A DNA stretch of 64,000 nucleotides from Zhengella sp020637775 (GTDB taxonomy: Bacteria; Pseudomonadota; Alphaproteobacteria; Rhizobiales; Rhizobiaceae). Position numbers and translations under genes: made by a program. The number at the start of each line of letters is the position of its first letter. The first letter of the stretch is position 1. This document shows, piece after piece, positions 37,682 to 46,411 of this stretch. The notes beneath the pieces are model-generated. The model did no database searches. It had not been told where the DNA came from and worked only from the letters and a program-made list of their open reading frames with translations. The stretch lies in NCBI RefSeq assembly GCF_041397485.1, contig NZ_JAWKWO010000006.1:248001-312000 (forward strand). Reading direction: 5' to 3'.

Positions 37682-38623
37682 TCAGCCCCGCCCGCTCCGC
37701 ACTGCGCGCACCGCACCGCGCCGGAAAACCGCTTCAAGCCGTTGGCACAGCTGGCACATCCGGCGATGCAGGCTCAGGCCAGTCAGGCGGAAGCCGCGGC
37801 GGGTCACCGGCCAGCCCCGGTCATCGAAGGAGAAAAGCACTCCGGCGGCGGCCAGTTTCCAGGCGCACCAATAGGAGAACCAGACGCCCAGTGCGAGCCC
37901 GGCAATCACGTCGCTGGCATAGTGAACACCAACCATCAGCCGGGAGAACCCGAACCAGAAGGCGGCAACGACCATGGCCAGCCGCATCCGGGGAAACAGC
38001 AGCGCGACAGCCGCGCAGAAGGCCCCGACCGTGGTCGAATGACCGGACGGGAAGCTGGCGTGAACGGCCTGGAAAGCCATGCTGTGGAAAGAAAGCAGCC
38101 CTTCGCAATGATAGAGAGCGGGACGCGCGCGGCCGATCAGCAGCTTCAATCCCGCCGCGATCAGCCCCGAACCGGCAATGGCGACGAGGAAGAACCACGC
38201 GACGGCAAGCCATGCGGCGGCAAGGCGGCGCTGCGCCCGCTTGAGCCTGTTCCAGTCGAGGCCCAGCAGAAACAGGACAGCCAGGGCGGACAAGGTGATG
38301 TATCCACCGGATTTACCGAAGTCGGTGATGCAGGCGGAAATGCGGAAACCGGTCGAGGCCGTATCGGGACGATGCTCGCCGACCAGCGGGTCCAGCGCGT
38401 GAAACGCGAGAACAGCCAGGGCGATGGTGACCACAGCCATTCGCCGCCAGCTTGGCGCCTCCCGCGGCTTGAACCGCGGCTGCCGGCGGATCATTCTGCA
38501 CCATGCCGCGTTTCCGTTCGCAGCAATACGCAGCGCGCAGGCCACCGCTGCCTCCGAAACCGCCGCTGCCAGGCCATGCAGAGCCGTGACCGGGCTGCCA
38601 GGTTCGGCCATCCGATTCGCCAT
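37682..38623 (-). CDS. PAP2-family lipid phosphatase
   Basis: Integral membrane phosphatase of 313 residues with six helices. The three PAP2 motifs are KLLIGRARP, FPSGHSTTV and SRLMVGVHYASD, carrying the catalytic histidines and arginines. Such enzymes dephosphorylate phosphatidic acid, undecaprenyl pyrophosphate or related lipids. The frame is open into leuB, but the ATG at 38623 preceded by AAGGGGGA is the real start. A 20-residue basic C-terminus is unusual but without recognised motif. Confidence 0.9.
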   Translation of the reverse strand: MANRMAEPGSPVTALHGLAAAVSEAAVACALRIAANGNAAWCRMIRRQPRFKPREAPSWRRMAVVTIALAVLAFHALDPLVGEHRPDTASTGFRISACITDFGKSGGYITLSALAVLFLLGLDWNRLKRAQRRLAAAWLAVAWFFLVAIAGSGLIAAGLKLLIGRARPALYHCEGLLSFHSMAFQAVHASFPSGHSTTVGAFCAAVALLFPRMRLAMVVAAFWFGFSRLMVGVHYASDVIAGLALGVWFSYWCAWKLAAAGVLFSFDDRGWPVTRRGFRLTGLSLHRRMCQLCQRLEAVFRRGAVRAVRSGRG

Positions 38624-38680
38624 CGTCGCTTGTCCCCCTTCGTTCAGCCGCCTTCTTTCACCGGTTCTTGAAGGAGAGAT

Positions 38681-38714
38681 GACAAAAGCCGACCGCGCGG
38701 GCGCGATCGGCTTT
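38681..38714 (-). terminator. Rho-independent terminator of leuB
   Basis: AAAGCCGA at 38685-38692 pairs with TCGGCTTT at 38707-38714, with further pairing inside after one mismatch. On the minus strand TTTTGTC follows. It lies 24 bases after the leuB stop. Confidence 0.82.
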
Positions 38715-38738
38715 GCTGGCGCGGCATTGGCGGCCGTA

Positions 38739-39851
38739 TCAGGCCGCCAGCGTCTTGAACTGTTCCAGGATCGCGTCGCCCATCTGCGACGTGGAAATCT
38801 GCGTGCAGCCTTCCGACATGATGTCGCCGGTGCGCAGGCCCTTGTCGAGCACGTCGGCAATGGCCTTTTCCAGCCGGTCGGCCTGGTCGATCATGTTGAA
38901 CGAATAGCGCAGGCACATGGCGAAGGACGCGATCATGGCGATCGGATTGGCGATCCCCTGGCCCGCAATGTCCGGCGCCGAACCGTGCACCGGCTCGTAG
39001 AGCGCCTTGCGGCTGCCGGTCCTGGCATCGGGCGCGCCCAGCGAAGCCGAGGGCAGCATGCCGAGCGAACCGGTCAGCATGGCCGCGACATCCGACAGCA
39101 TGTCGCCGAACAGGTTGTCGGTCACGATCACGTCGAACTGCTTGGGCCAGCGCACGAGCTGCATGCCGCCGGCATCGGCCAGCATGTGCGTCAGTTCGAC
39201 ATCGGAATATTTCGCCTTGTGCGTCTGCGCGACCACTTCCTTCCACAGCACGCCGGACTTCATCACGTTGTGCTTTTCCATGGAGCAGACCTTGTTGGAC
39301 CGCGTCCGCGCCAGTTCGAAGGCCACGCCGGAAATCCGCTCGATCTCGAACGTGTCGTAGACCTGCGTGTCGATACCGCGCTTCTGTCCGTTGCCGAGAT
39401 CGATGATCTCCTTCGGTTCGCCGAAATAGACGCCGCCGGTCAGTTCGCGCACGATCAGGATGTCGAGACCCTCGACCACCTCCGGCTTCAGCGACGAGGA
39501 CGCCGCCAGCGCCGGGTAGCAGATCGCCGGTCGCAGGTTGGCGAACAGTTCCATTTCCTTGCGCAGGCGCAGAAGCCCGGCTTCCGGGCGCACCTCGTAG
39601 GGGACGCCATCCCACTTCGGCCCGCCGACCGCGCCGAACAGCACCGCATCGGCGGCCATGGCCTTGGCCATGTCCTCTTCCGAGATGGCCTGGCCGCAGG
39701 CGTCATAGGCCGAACCGCCCACGAGCCCTTCCTCGGTCTCGAAACCGGCGCCGAGTTCGTCATTCATGTAGGCGATGAGCTTGCGCACCTCGGCCATGGC
39801 CTCGGGGCCGATGCCGTCGCCGGGAAGAAGAAGAAGCTTGCGCGATGCCAT
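38739..39851 (-). CDS. leuB: 3-Isopropylmalate dehydrogenase
   Basis: NAD-dependent leucine-pathway enzyme of 370 residues. The start KLLLLPGDGIGPEAMAEV, the substrate segment with TVIVRELTGGVYFG-like text (LIVRELTGGVYFGEP) and VTDNLFGDMLSD are diagnostic. The frame continues far upstream but the ATG at 39851 (MASRKLLLLPGDG) is the family start. It ends in a strong terminator. leuD lies 1.8 kb away on the same strand and leuC is not in the window. Confidence 0.97.
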   Translation of the reverse strand: MASRKLLLLPGDGIGPEAMAEVRKLIAYMNDELGAGFETEEGLVGGSAYDACGQAISEEDMAKAMAADAVLFGAVGGPKWDGVPYEVRPEAGLLRLRKEMELFANLRPAICYPALAASSSLKPEVVEGLDILIVRELTGGVYFGEPKEIIDLGNGQKRGIDTQVYDTFEIERISGVAFELARTRSNKVCSMEKHNVMKSGVLWKEVVAQTHKAKYSDVELTHMLADAGGMQLVRWPKQFDVIVTDNLFGDMLSDVAAMLTGSLGMLPSASLGAPDARTGSRKALYEPVHGSAPDIAGQGIANPIAMIASFAMCLRYSFNMIDQADRLEKAIADVLDKGLRTGDIMSEGCTQISTSQMGDAILEQFKTLAA

Positions 39852-39983
39852 GGACGTGAAACCCTCCGAAACTGGTAAAATGTCGCGTCTTGCTATCCCT
39901 CCGGCCGTTTCAAGGCAAGTCGCATTCCTGCCGTCATCCATGCAATACTGCGTATGGATGCGTGAAGAATCATGGAGTCCCGC

Positions 39984-40982
39984 ATGTTTGCTGCCAATCT
40001 GCGCATGGCCGGCCTGGTCCTGGCCGTCGGTGTACCCTGTGTTTCCTTGCATGCCGCGGACTATGGCCCGCCGGTCGATTGCGAACTGGGGCAAACCTGT
40101 TTCCTCCAGCAGATGCCCGACATGGATCCCGGCCCCGGCGCCGCCGATCCCTATTGCGGACCCGCCACCTATGACGGCCATACCGGCCTCGACATCCGCA
40201 TCCGCTCCATGGCCGACATCGCGCGCGGCGTCCCGGTTGTCGCCATGCGGGCCGGCATCGTGCAGGGCGTTCGCGATGGCGAGGCCGACCGCCTTGTCCG
40301 GACCGACGGTGACCGCAAGGCCATCAGCGACCGCGAATGCGGCAATGGTGTCCTCATCGACCATGGCGAGGGGGCGGTGACGCAATACTGCCACCTGCGC
40401 ACCGGCTCTGTCCGGGTCCGCAAGGGACAGACCGTCACCCGTGGCCAGCAGCTTGGCGAGGTCGGCGCCTCGGGCCTGGCGCAGTTTCCCCATGTCCATG
40501 CCGAGTTGAGGATTGACGGGAAGCCGGTTGACCTGATGACGGGGCGCCGGCTGGATGCCGGCTGCGACGGAGATCTGGCCAATGCCCGCCCCTTGCTTGA
40601 GGAAAATTATGCGGCCCGGCTCGGCGATGGCGATGCCACGCTGCTGGATGCCGGCTTCGCCGCCGGTGCGGTCGACCATGACGCACTGGCCGAAACCGGG
40701 GCTCCACCGGCACCCGACGGCAATGCGAACGCCCTGACCGGCTGGGCCTGGCTGGCAAACCTGCGCAAGGGAGACCGGGTGCGCCTGCGTCTCGAGGGCC
40801 CGGCGGGCGGCGTCATCGCCGATGTCACCTCCAAGCCGATGAACCGGGCCAAGGCCACGTGGTCCGCCTTCGCGGGAAAACGCGGCAAGCCGGCAAATGG
40901 CCCCCACACCTTGCGCATCGAGGTCCTGCGCGACGGAAAGGCGATCCGGGGCGCCGAACGGACGATCACCATCGTCCGGTGA
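39984..40982 (+). CDS. Secreted M23 (LytM) peptidoglycan peptidase
   Basis: Protein of 332 residues with a Sec signal (MAGLVLAVGVPCVSLHAADY). The M23 domain shows the zinc ligands in YDGHTGLDIRI and HVHAEL, with CGNGVLIDHGEGAVTQYCHL between. Such enzymes cut peptide bonds in peptidoglycan; several cysteines suggest disulfides in the periplasm. A second beta-rich domain follows after residue 220 (GNANALTGWAWLANLRKG). The ATG at 39984 has GGAG at six bases; an ATG at 39972 is less likely. Confidence 0.9.
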   Translation: MFAANLRMAGLVLAVGVPCVSLHAADYGPPVDCELGQTCFLQQMPDMDPGPGAADPYCGPATYDGHTGLDIRIRSMADIARGVPVVAMRAGIVQGVRDGEADRLVRTDGDRKAISDRECGNGVLIDHGEGAVTQYCHLRTGSVRVRKGQTVTRGQQLGEVGASGLAQFPHVHAELRIDGKPVDLMTGRRLDAGCDGDLANARPLLEENYAARLGDGDATLLDAGFAAGAVDHDALAETGAPPAPDGNANALTGWAWLANLRKGDRVRLRLEGPAGGVIADVTSKPMNRAKATWSAFAGKRGKPANGPHTLRIEVLRDGKAIRGAERTITIVR

Positions 40983-40991
40983 AAACCGCTG

Positions 40992-41372
40992 TCAGGCCCG
41001 CTTTCGTGCCGTGACTTCGATCTCGACCTTCATTTCCGGTTTGATCAGGCCCGCAACCACCATGGTCGCCGCCGGGCGGATATCGCCGAAATGCTCCCCC
41101 GTCACCTTGAAAACGGCATCGGCATGGGCTGCGTCGGTCACATAATAGACCGCCCGGACCACATCGGCCAGCGTGAAACCGCCCTCCGCCAGCGCCCTTT
41201 CGATGGTCGCGAACGCATTTCGCGCCTGCTCTTCCACGCTGTCGGGCATGGTCATCGTGGCATAGTCGTAGCCGGTCGTTCCGGAAACGAAACAGCTATC
41301 GCCGTCGATGACGGCGCGGCTGTAGCCGGCCTGCTTCTCGAAGGGCGAACCGGTGGAAATGAGCGTGCGCAT
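40992..41372 (-). CDS. RidA-family protein (enamine/imine deaminase)
   Basis: Protein of 126 residues of the YjgF/YER057c/UK114 superfamily. The catalytic arginine region is in IRPAATMVVAGLIKPEMKVEIE (split by the family loop) and the start ISTGSPFEKQAGYSRAV is typical. RidA proteins hydrolyse reactive enamines formed by PLP enzymes; the variant motif places it in one of the Rid subgroups other than canonical RidA. It converges with the M23 gene, with nine bases between them. Confidence 0.9.
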   Translation of the reverse strand: MRTLISTGSPFEKQAGYSRAVIDGDSCFVSGTTGYDYATMTMPDSVEEQARNAFATIERALAEGGFTLADVVRAVYYVTDAAHADAVFKVTGEHFGDIRPAATMVVAGLIKPEMKVEIEVTARKRA

Positions 41373-41433
41373 GGCATGGGTTCCGCGGATGGCGCCGGTT
41401 CAGCCACGCAAGGCATGCCCGGCTCTGGATGGA

Positions 41434-41670
41434 CTATTGAGGCTTCACGATGGCGCCGACGATGCGCCGGACAAGCGGATTGACGAACAGCACCATGGGG
41501 AAGGCGAGCGACCAGGATGGCAGCCATGCCGCCAGCCAGAGCGCAAGGAACCCCGGATCCGCGCCCCGCGCCAGAAACACCGAAAGGCCCGAGACCATCA
41601 ACGACATCATGCCGGTCAGGAGCAGGCCGAAGGCAAGCGGCTCGAACCGCCGCGGCAGGAACGGTCTCAT
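41434..41670 (-). CDS. DUF2798 small membrane protein
   Basis: Peptide of 78 residues with two hydrophobic segments, starting MRPFLPRRFEPLAFGLLLTG and ending in FPMVLFVNPLVRRIVGAIV, the DUF2798 layout. Function unknown. The ATG at 41670 lies 19 bases after the leuD stop, so it may be read from the leuD message. Confidence 0.75.
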   Translation of the reverse strand: MRPFLPRRFEPLAFGLLLTGMMSLMVSGLSVFLARGADPGFLALWLAAWLPSWSLAFPMVLFVNPLVRRIVGAIVKPQ

Positions 41671-41689
41671 CCGCGCTGTCCCGGCAGGG

Positions 41690-42295
41690 TCAGGCCCAGG
41701 GGCGCGTTTCCGCCGACGTCTTCTCGAACGTGTCGATGGCCGAGGCCTTCTCCAGTGTGAGGCCGATATCGTCCAGGCCGTTGAGCAGGCAATGGCGCTT
41801 GAACGGGTCCAGTTCGAACGTGATGACGCCGCCATCGGGACCGCGGATTTCCATGGCTTCGAGATCGACCGTGAGCGTGGCATTGGAACCGCGCTCGGCG
41901 TCGTCCATCAGCTTGTCGAGTTCTTCCTGGCTGACCTTGATCGGCAGGATGCCGTTCTTGAAGCAATTGTTGTAGAAAATGTCGGCGAACGACGTGGAAA
42001 TCACGCAGCGGATGCCGAAATCGAGCAATGCCCAGGGCGCGTGTTCGCGCGACGAGCCGCAGCCGAAATTGTCACCGGCCACCAGGATTTGCGCTTGGCG
42101 GTAGGCCGGCTTGTTGAGAACGAAATCCGGATTTTCCGAGCCGTCCTCATTGTAGCGCATTTCCGAAAACAGGCCCTTTCCGAGCCCCGTGCGCTTGATC
42201 GTCTTCAGGTAATCCTTCGGAATGATCATGTCCGTGTCGATATTGACGATCGGCATCGGTGCGGCAACGCCGGTGAGCTTGGTGAACTTGTCCAT
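41690..42295 (-). CDS. leuD: 3-Isopropylmalate dehydratase small subunit
   Basis: Small subunit of 201 residues that binds LeuC to isomerise 2- to 3-isopropylmalate. It has GVAAPMPIVNIDTDMIIPKD near residues 9-28 and the swivel-domain motif GDNFGCGSSREHAPWAL near 75-91. Length is normal. The partner leuC is elsewhere, a common separation in alphaproteobacteria. Confidence 0.96.
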   Translation of the reverse strand: MDKFTKLTGVAAPMPIVNIDTDMIIPKDYLKTIKRTGLGKGLFSEMRYNEDGSENPDFVLNKPAYRQAQILVAGDNFGCGSSREHAPWALLDFGIRCVISTSFADIFYNNCFKNGILPIKVSQEELDKLMDDAERGSNATLTVDLEAMEIRGPDGGVITFELDPFKRHCLLNGLDDIGLTLEKASAIDTFEKTSAETRPWA

Positions 42296-42380
42296 GGCCG
42301 TTTCCCTGAAAACTGTCTGGCTTGCGCTTTAGCAAAGGCGCGCCGAATTTCAAAGAGGCTGCCGCATCATCCGTGCAACG

Positions 42381-42396
42381 CGTTTCACGTGAATCG
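42381..42396. promoter_or_regulatory. Degenerate parS-like site
   Basis: The 16-mer CGTTTCACGTGAATCG matches 13 of 16 positions of the parS consensus TGTTTCACGTGAAACA and shares the T at position 14 with two of the better sites near mnmE. It lies between leuD and the FAD oxidoreductase gene, about 18 kb from the parAB locus. Confidence 0.45.
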
Positions 42397-42412
42397 CGCC
42401 GGCTGTCGGAAA

Positions 42413-43582
42413 TCAGATCACGTTGAGTTCTTTCAACGCCACGCCGGCCGCGATCCGGTCATGGGAAAAGCGCGACAGGTCGATCGTCCGGTAGGCGCCG
42501 TGAACGATGCGTTCGGCTATGGCATTGCCGGCCGCCGGCGCCTGCTGCAGGCCGTGGCCGGAAAACCCGTTGCAGAACCAGAAATTCGTCACATCGGCAT
42601 GAGGGCCGATCACCGCATTCTGGTCCAGCGTGTTGTAGTCATAGTGCCCCGCCCAGGCGCGGCCCGGTTTGATTGCCTCGAAGGCAGGCACGCGCGCGGC
42701 CAGAACCGGCCAGATCACGTTTTCGAACAGGTCCCAGTCCGGTTCGAAATCGGCCTCGTCGGCCCGGCTTTCGGCCACGCTGTCCTCCGCGCCACCGCAA
42801 ATGTACACGGAGCCTTCCGGGCGCACATAGACGCCGGTCGGATCCACCATCAACGGCATGTCGTCGAATTGCGCCTTGCAATCGAAGACGAAGACCGAGC
42901 GCTTGCGCGGTTCCACCGGCAAGACGATGCCGGCCATGGCGGCGATCGCCCCGGCCTGCGGCCCGCCCGCATTGATGAACGTACCGCACTCCAGATGCGC
43001 ACCGCTTTCCAGCCGGACCGTCCGCACGTCGCCACCCGCCACATCGAGGCCGCAAACCGTGCCGGTCACGGCATCGACATCCCGGCCCTTCAACGAGCGG
43101 CGGAACAGCGCCAGTAGATGATGCGCATCGAACCAGCCTTCGCCACTCACGCCATAGGCGCCCGCGGCAATGCCGCCCGTGTCGAGCCAGGAAAACCGCT
43201 TCGCCAGCGCCCCACCGTTTTCCAGCACGATATCCGCGCCGGCGGCCATCTGCACCGCGTGGTTGGCCTCAAGGATGGGCAGGCCGTCCTCGCTCGCCAG
43301 GATCAGGTAGCCCTTTTCGCGAAAGGCAATGTCGGCATCGTCCCCGAAATGGCTGTTCAGATCCCGGAAGAAATCAAGCGTGAAGCGCGAGAGCGCGATG
43401 TTCTCGGCAATCGAGAACTGCTGCCGGATGGAGGCGCAGGAAAGCGTGGTTGCCGCGCGGGTGAAAGCGGGATCCCGCTCGACCACGGCGATGGATCCCT
43501 CGAACCCGTGTTCGCGCAGGAACCAGGCGATGGAAGAGCCCATGATGGCCCCGCCCGCGATCACGATATCGTAGGTTTGCAT
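42413..43582 (-). CDS. FAD-dependent oxidoreductase of the DadA/sarcosine-oxidase type
   Basis: Flavoprotein of 389 residues. The FAD loop is YDIVIAGGAIMGSSIAWFLR near the N-terminus with VVERD at the end of the second strand, and the C-terminal FWFCNGFSGHGLQQAPAAG closes the flavin site. It belongs to the D-amino-acid dehydrogenase/sarcosine oxidase family (DAO), which oxidises amines of amino acids; the substrate is unknown. It is divergent from the lyase-DUF1737-hydrolase operon with 137 bases between, so the two may be co-regulated. Confidence 0.88.
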   Translation of the reverse strand: MQTYDIVIAGGAIMGSSIAWFLREHGFEGSIAVVERDPAFTRAATTLSCASIRQQFSIAENIALSRFTLDFFRDLNSHFGDDADIAFREKGYLILASEDGLPILEANHAVQMAAGADIVLENGGALAKRFSWLDTGGIAAGAYGVSGEGWFDAHHLLALFRRSLKGRDVDAVTGTVCGLDVAGGDVRTVRLESGAHLECGTFINAGGPQAGAIAAMAGIVLPVEPRKRSVFVFDCKAQFDDMPLMVDPTGVYVRPEGSVYICGGAEDSVAESRADEADFEPDWDLFENVIWPVLAARVPAFEAIKPGRAWAGHYDYNTLDQNAVIGPHADVTNFWFCNGFSGHGLQQAPAAGNAIAERIVHGAYRTIDLSRFSHDRIAAGVALKELNVI

Positions 43583-43719
43583 GCATGCCGCTCCGCGCAA
43601 TTGCCGCCCCGGCTTTGGTCCGGCGCTTGCCGGGAGTGTCAGCAGAAAAGCACGCCGATGGAAAGGGGGGCCATGCAATTTGCCTTGCCCCGGCACGAGA
43701 TCGGCGGCTAGATCAGGGG

Positions 43720-44610
43720 ATGACGCAGGAAACGCTACGACCCCGCCGCGCGGTTCTCTATGTGCCGGCTTCCAGTCCCAAGGCCCTTGCCAAGGTGCCC
43801 GGCTTGTCTGCCGATGCGGTCATTTTCGATCTGGAGGATGCCGTCGCGCCAGGGGAAAAGGACGCCGCCCGCGAGGCGCTGCGTCAGCATTTCCGCGAGC
43901 ATCGCGACGCGCCCTTCGAGCGAATCATCCGCATCAACGCGCTGGCCGGCGAATGGGGGGCGGAGGATCTGCTGGCCGCGCGCGGCTGCCGCCCGGACGG
44001 CATTCTCCTGCCAAAGGTGGATGGCCCGGGTGACGTGCTCGACGCCGCCGATGCACTGGCCGAGACCGATGCGCCCGGCTGCATCGCGCTGTGGGCCATG
44101 ATCGAGACGCCGCGCGCCATGCTGAACCTGCCGGCCATTGCCGAGCTGGCGCGCAATCCGGGCGCACGCCTCGCCTGTTTCGTGGCCGGAACCAACGATC
44201 TGGTCAAGGATACGGGCATTGCCATGACGCCCGGTCGCGAATACCTGCGCCCGCTTCTGTTGCAGATGGTGCTTGCCGCACGCGCCGGCGGCATCACCGT
44301 TCTGGATGGCGTTTCCAACCAGTTCCGCGATCTGGACGCCTTCACCGCCGAATGCGTACAGGGCGCGGCCCTCGGCTTTGACGGCAAGACGCTGATCCAC
44401 CCGGCCCAGATCGAACCGGCGAGAACAGCCTTTTCGCCCACGCCCGAGGCGATTGCCGGCGCGCTGGCCATCCGTGCGGCCTTCGCCGAACCGGCCAATG
44501 CCGGCAAGGGGGTGATCTCGGTGGACGGGCGCATGATCGAACGGCTGCACCTGGACCAGGCCGAGCGCCTTCTGGCGCGCGCCGGCCTTCGCATGGGGAA
44601 TGGAGAATGA
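43720..44610 (+). CDS. HpcH/HpaI aldolase / citrate-lyase-beta-like protein (CitE superfamily)
   Basis: Protein of 296 residues. The start RRAVLYVPASSPKALAKVPG, the magnesium site in VIFDLEDAVAPGEK and the arginine in IIRINALAGEW are the CitE/malyl-CoA-lyase features, with LWAMIETPRAMLNLPAI and GFDGKTLIHPAQ further along. The CoA-ester substrate cannot be named. AGGGG lies directly against the ATG, an unusually short spacing. The gene overlaps the next by four bases (ATGA). Confidence 0.88.
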   Translation: MTQETLRPRRAVLYVPASSPKALAKVPGLSADAVIFDLEDAVAPGEKDAAREALRQHFREHRDAPFERIIRINALAGEWGAEDLLAARGCRPDGILLPKVDGPGDVLDAADALAETDAPGCIALWAMIETPRAMLNLPAIAELARNPGARLACFVAGTNDLVKDTGIAMTPGREYLRPLLLQMVLAARAGGITVLDGVSNQFRDLDAFTAECVQGAALGFDGKTLIHPAQIEPARTAFSPTPEAIAGALAIRAAFAEPANAGKGVISVDGRMIERLHLDQAERLLARAGLRMGNGE

Positions 44611-44813
44611 AACTTTACCGCTTTCTGACCGGCGCCGACGACGCCGCTTTCTGCCACAAGGTGACCGCGGCGCTGAACAAGGGCTGGATGCTGCATGGAT
44701 CGCCGACCTATGCCTTCAATGCCCTGACCGGCACGATGCAATGCGGCCAGGCGGTGATCAAGGAAGTCGATGGCGTGGATTACGAACCGGACATGAAGCT
44801 GGGCGAATGGTGA
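44607..44813 (+). CDS. DUF1737 protein
   Basis: Peptide of 68 residues, MKLYRFLTGADDAAFCHKVT then ALNKGWMLHGSPTYAFN, the DUF1737 domain of unknown function. Two cysteines are present. The start overlaps the lyase stop (ATGA, with TGGAGA upstream) and its end overlaps the start of the amidohydrolase by seven bases, so all three proteins are translated as one coupled unit. Confidence 0.85.
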   Translation: MKLYRFLTGADDAAFCHKVTAALNKGWMLHGSPTYAFNALTGTMQCGQAVIKEVDGVDYEPDMKLGEW

Positions 44814-45958
44814 ACGAGGCGCTGATCGGCAGCCTGACGGCCTTGCGCCGCGAGCTGCACCGCAATCCCGAAATATCCGGCGACGAGGGCTGGACGGCGG
44901 CACGCATCGCCGACGCATTGAAGCATTGCGAACCGGATCACCTTCTCACGGGCATTGGCGGCCATGGCGTCGTCGCCATATGGGAGAGCGGCAGCCCCGG
45001 ACCCTCTGTCATGATCCGCAGCGAACTGGATGGCTTGCCGATCATCGACAAGGCGCCGGTCGAGTGGCGCTCGACCATCGAGGGACGCGGCCACCTGTGC
45101 GGCCATGATGGCCACATGGCCATTCTCATGGGCCTTGCACGCCAGCTTCACGCCCGGCCCATCGCCAGGGGCCGCGCCATCCTGCTCTACCAGCCGGCCG
45201 AGGAAAACGGGGCCGGCGCCGCCGCCATGCTGGCCGATCCGCGCTTCGCCGGGATACGGCCCGACATCGCCTTTGCCCTGCACAACCTGCCCGGCATGGA
45301 AAAAGGTGCCGTCGCCATCCGGCCAGGCCCCATGTGCTATGCATCCGAAGGCCTGTCCATCCGCCTGACCGGGCGCACGTCCCACGCCAGTCAGCCGGAA
45401 GCAGGCCTCAGCCCTGCTGCCGCCATGTGCGAACTGGTCGATGGCTTGCCGCGCCTGCCTGCCACGCTCGGGCATCCTGCCGGCCAGTCGGTGGTGACAC
45501 TGGTTCATGCCCGCCTTGGCGAGGAGGCCTTCGGCATTGCGCCCGGCGAGGCCCATGTCATGGCCACGCTGCGGGCGATCGACGATGAAAGGCAGGACGC
45601 GCTGATGCAGGCGGCCCGCGCCATGGCTGAGGCCGGCGCCGGGCGCCACGGGCTGGAGATCGCGATGGAAACGGCGGACGGTTTTGCCGCCAATGTCAAC
45701 GATGCAGCCGCTGTGGCCCATGTTGAATCGGCCTTTGCCAGGCTCGGCCTGACGGTCATGCCGCTAGCGGGTCCGTTCCGCTGGTCGGAGGATTTCGGCC
45801 GCTTCGGCCAGGCCTGCCCGACGGCCATGTTCGTTCTGGGGGCCGGCGAGGACCATCCGCCGCTGCATGCGCCGGACTACGACTTTCCCGACAGCATCAT
45901 CGCGCCCGGCATGGCCGTGTTCGAACAGGTGATTCGCGATCTCTGCGGCGCGGCTTAA
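44807..45958 (+). CDS. M20-family amidohydrolase (N-acyl-amino-acid hydrolase type)
   Basis: Metal-dependent amidohydrolase of 383 residues. Metal ligands are in IRSELDGLPI, GHLCGHDGHMA and LYQPAEENGAGA (adjacent glutamates); HASQPEAG and the final LHAPDYDFPD carry the remaining ligands. The family removes acyl groups from amino acids, including hippurate and N-acetyl-diaminopimelate. The start is ATG at 44807 directly followed by GTG; both overlap the DUF1737 gene. Confidence 0.93.
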   Translation: MVNEALIGSLTALRRELHRNPEISGDEGWTAARIADALKHCEPDHLLTGIGGHGVVAIWESGSPGPSVMIRSELDGLPIIDKAPVEWRSTIEGRGHLCGHDGHMAILMGLARQLHARPIARGRAILLYQPAEENGAGAAAMLADPRFAGIRPDIAFALHNLPGMEKGAVAIRPGPMCYASEGLSIRLTGRTSHASQPEAGLSPAAAMCELVDGLPRLPATLGHPAGQSVVTLVHARLGEEAFGIAPGEAHVMATLRAIDDERQDALMQAARAMAEAGAGRHGLEIAMETADGFAANVNDAAAVAHVESAFARLGLTVMPLAGPFRWSEDFGRFGQACPTAMFVLGAGEDHPPLHAPDYDFPDSIIAPGMAVFEQVIRDLCGAA

Positions 45959-46038
45959 CGCCGGTCAAGGCAAATGGCCATGTTGACCGGCATCTTCAAA
46001 TGGAAGGCCGCGGCGCGGCGCGGAAAGGGAGATGAGAC

Positions 46039-46389
46039 ATGGGGCGGAATTTTCTGGGTGTCTGTGCCATTGCGGCGGGAGTGGTCTTGCCAGCTGTTCC
46101 GGCGCAGGCTGGCGATTGCACGGGTTACGTGGTGGGTGTGCGGCCGATCTCGCAATACGACCATGACCGTGGCAACGGCTTCCTTGCCGTGCGCACCGGT
46201 CCGGGCACGCGCTACCGCCAGATCGGCGAACTCTATGCCGGCGATGAAGTCTCGGTCTGGGATCGTGCCGGCAACTGGTATCAGGTGGCCTGCATGGCGG
46301 GCGACTGCACCGATCCCTATTGGGGCCGGCCAAGCCCGCGCGGCTGGGTTTCTGCGCGTTATATCGACGCGATTGGCGTCTGCCCGTGA
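46039..46389 (+). CDS. Secreted SH3-domain protein
   Basis: Protein of 116 residues with a Sec signal (FLGVCAIAAGVVLPAVPAQAG, cleavage near residue 24). The mature domain, FLAVRTGPGTRYRQIGELYA then VSVWDRAGNWYQVAC and GWVSARYIDAIGVCP, is a bacterial SH3-like fold with four cysteines, often binding peptidoglycan. Partner and role unknown. Confidence 0.85.
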   Translation: MGRNFLGVCAIAAGVVLPAVPAQAGDCTGYVVGVRPISQYDHDRGNGFLAVRTGPGTRYRQIGELYAGDEVSVWDRAGNWYQVACMAGDCTDPYWGRPSPRGWVSARYIDAIGVCP

Positions 46390-46411
46390 GGGAACAGGAA
46401 AACCGGCCGGT

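Noticed and set aside
39852..40907. In-frame extension of leuB upstream, opposite the M23 gene
   Set aside because: The leuB family start is at 39851 and the upstream part shows no relation to any dehydrogenase; the M23 gene has signal peptide and zinc ligands.
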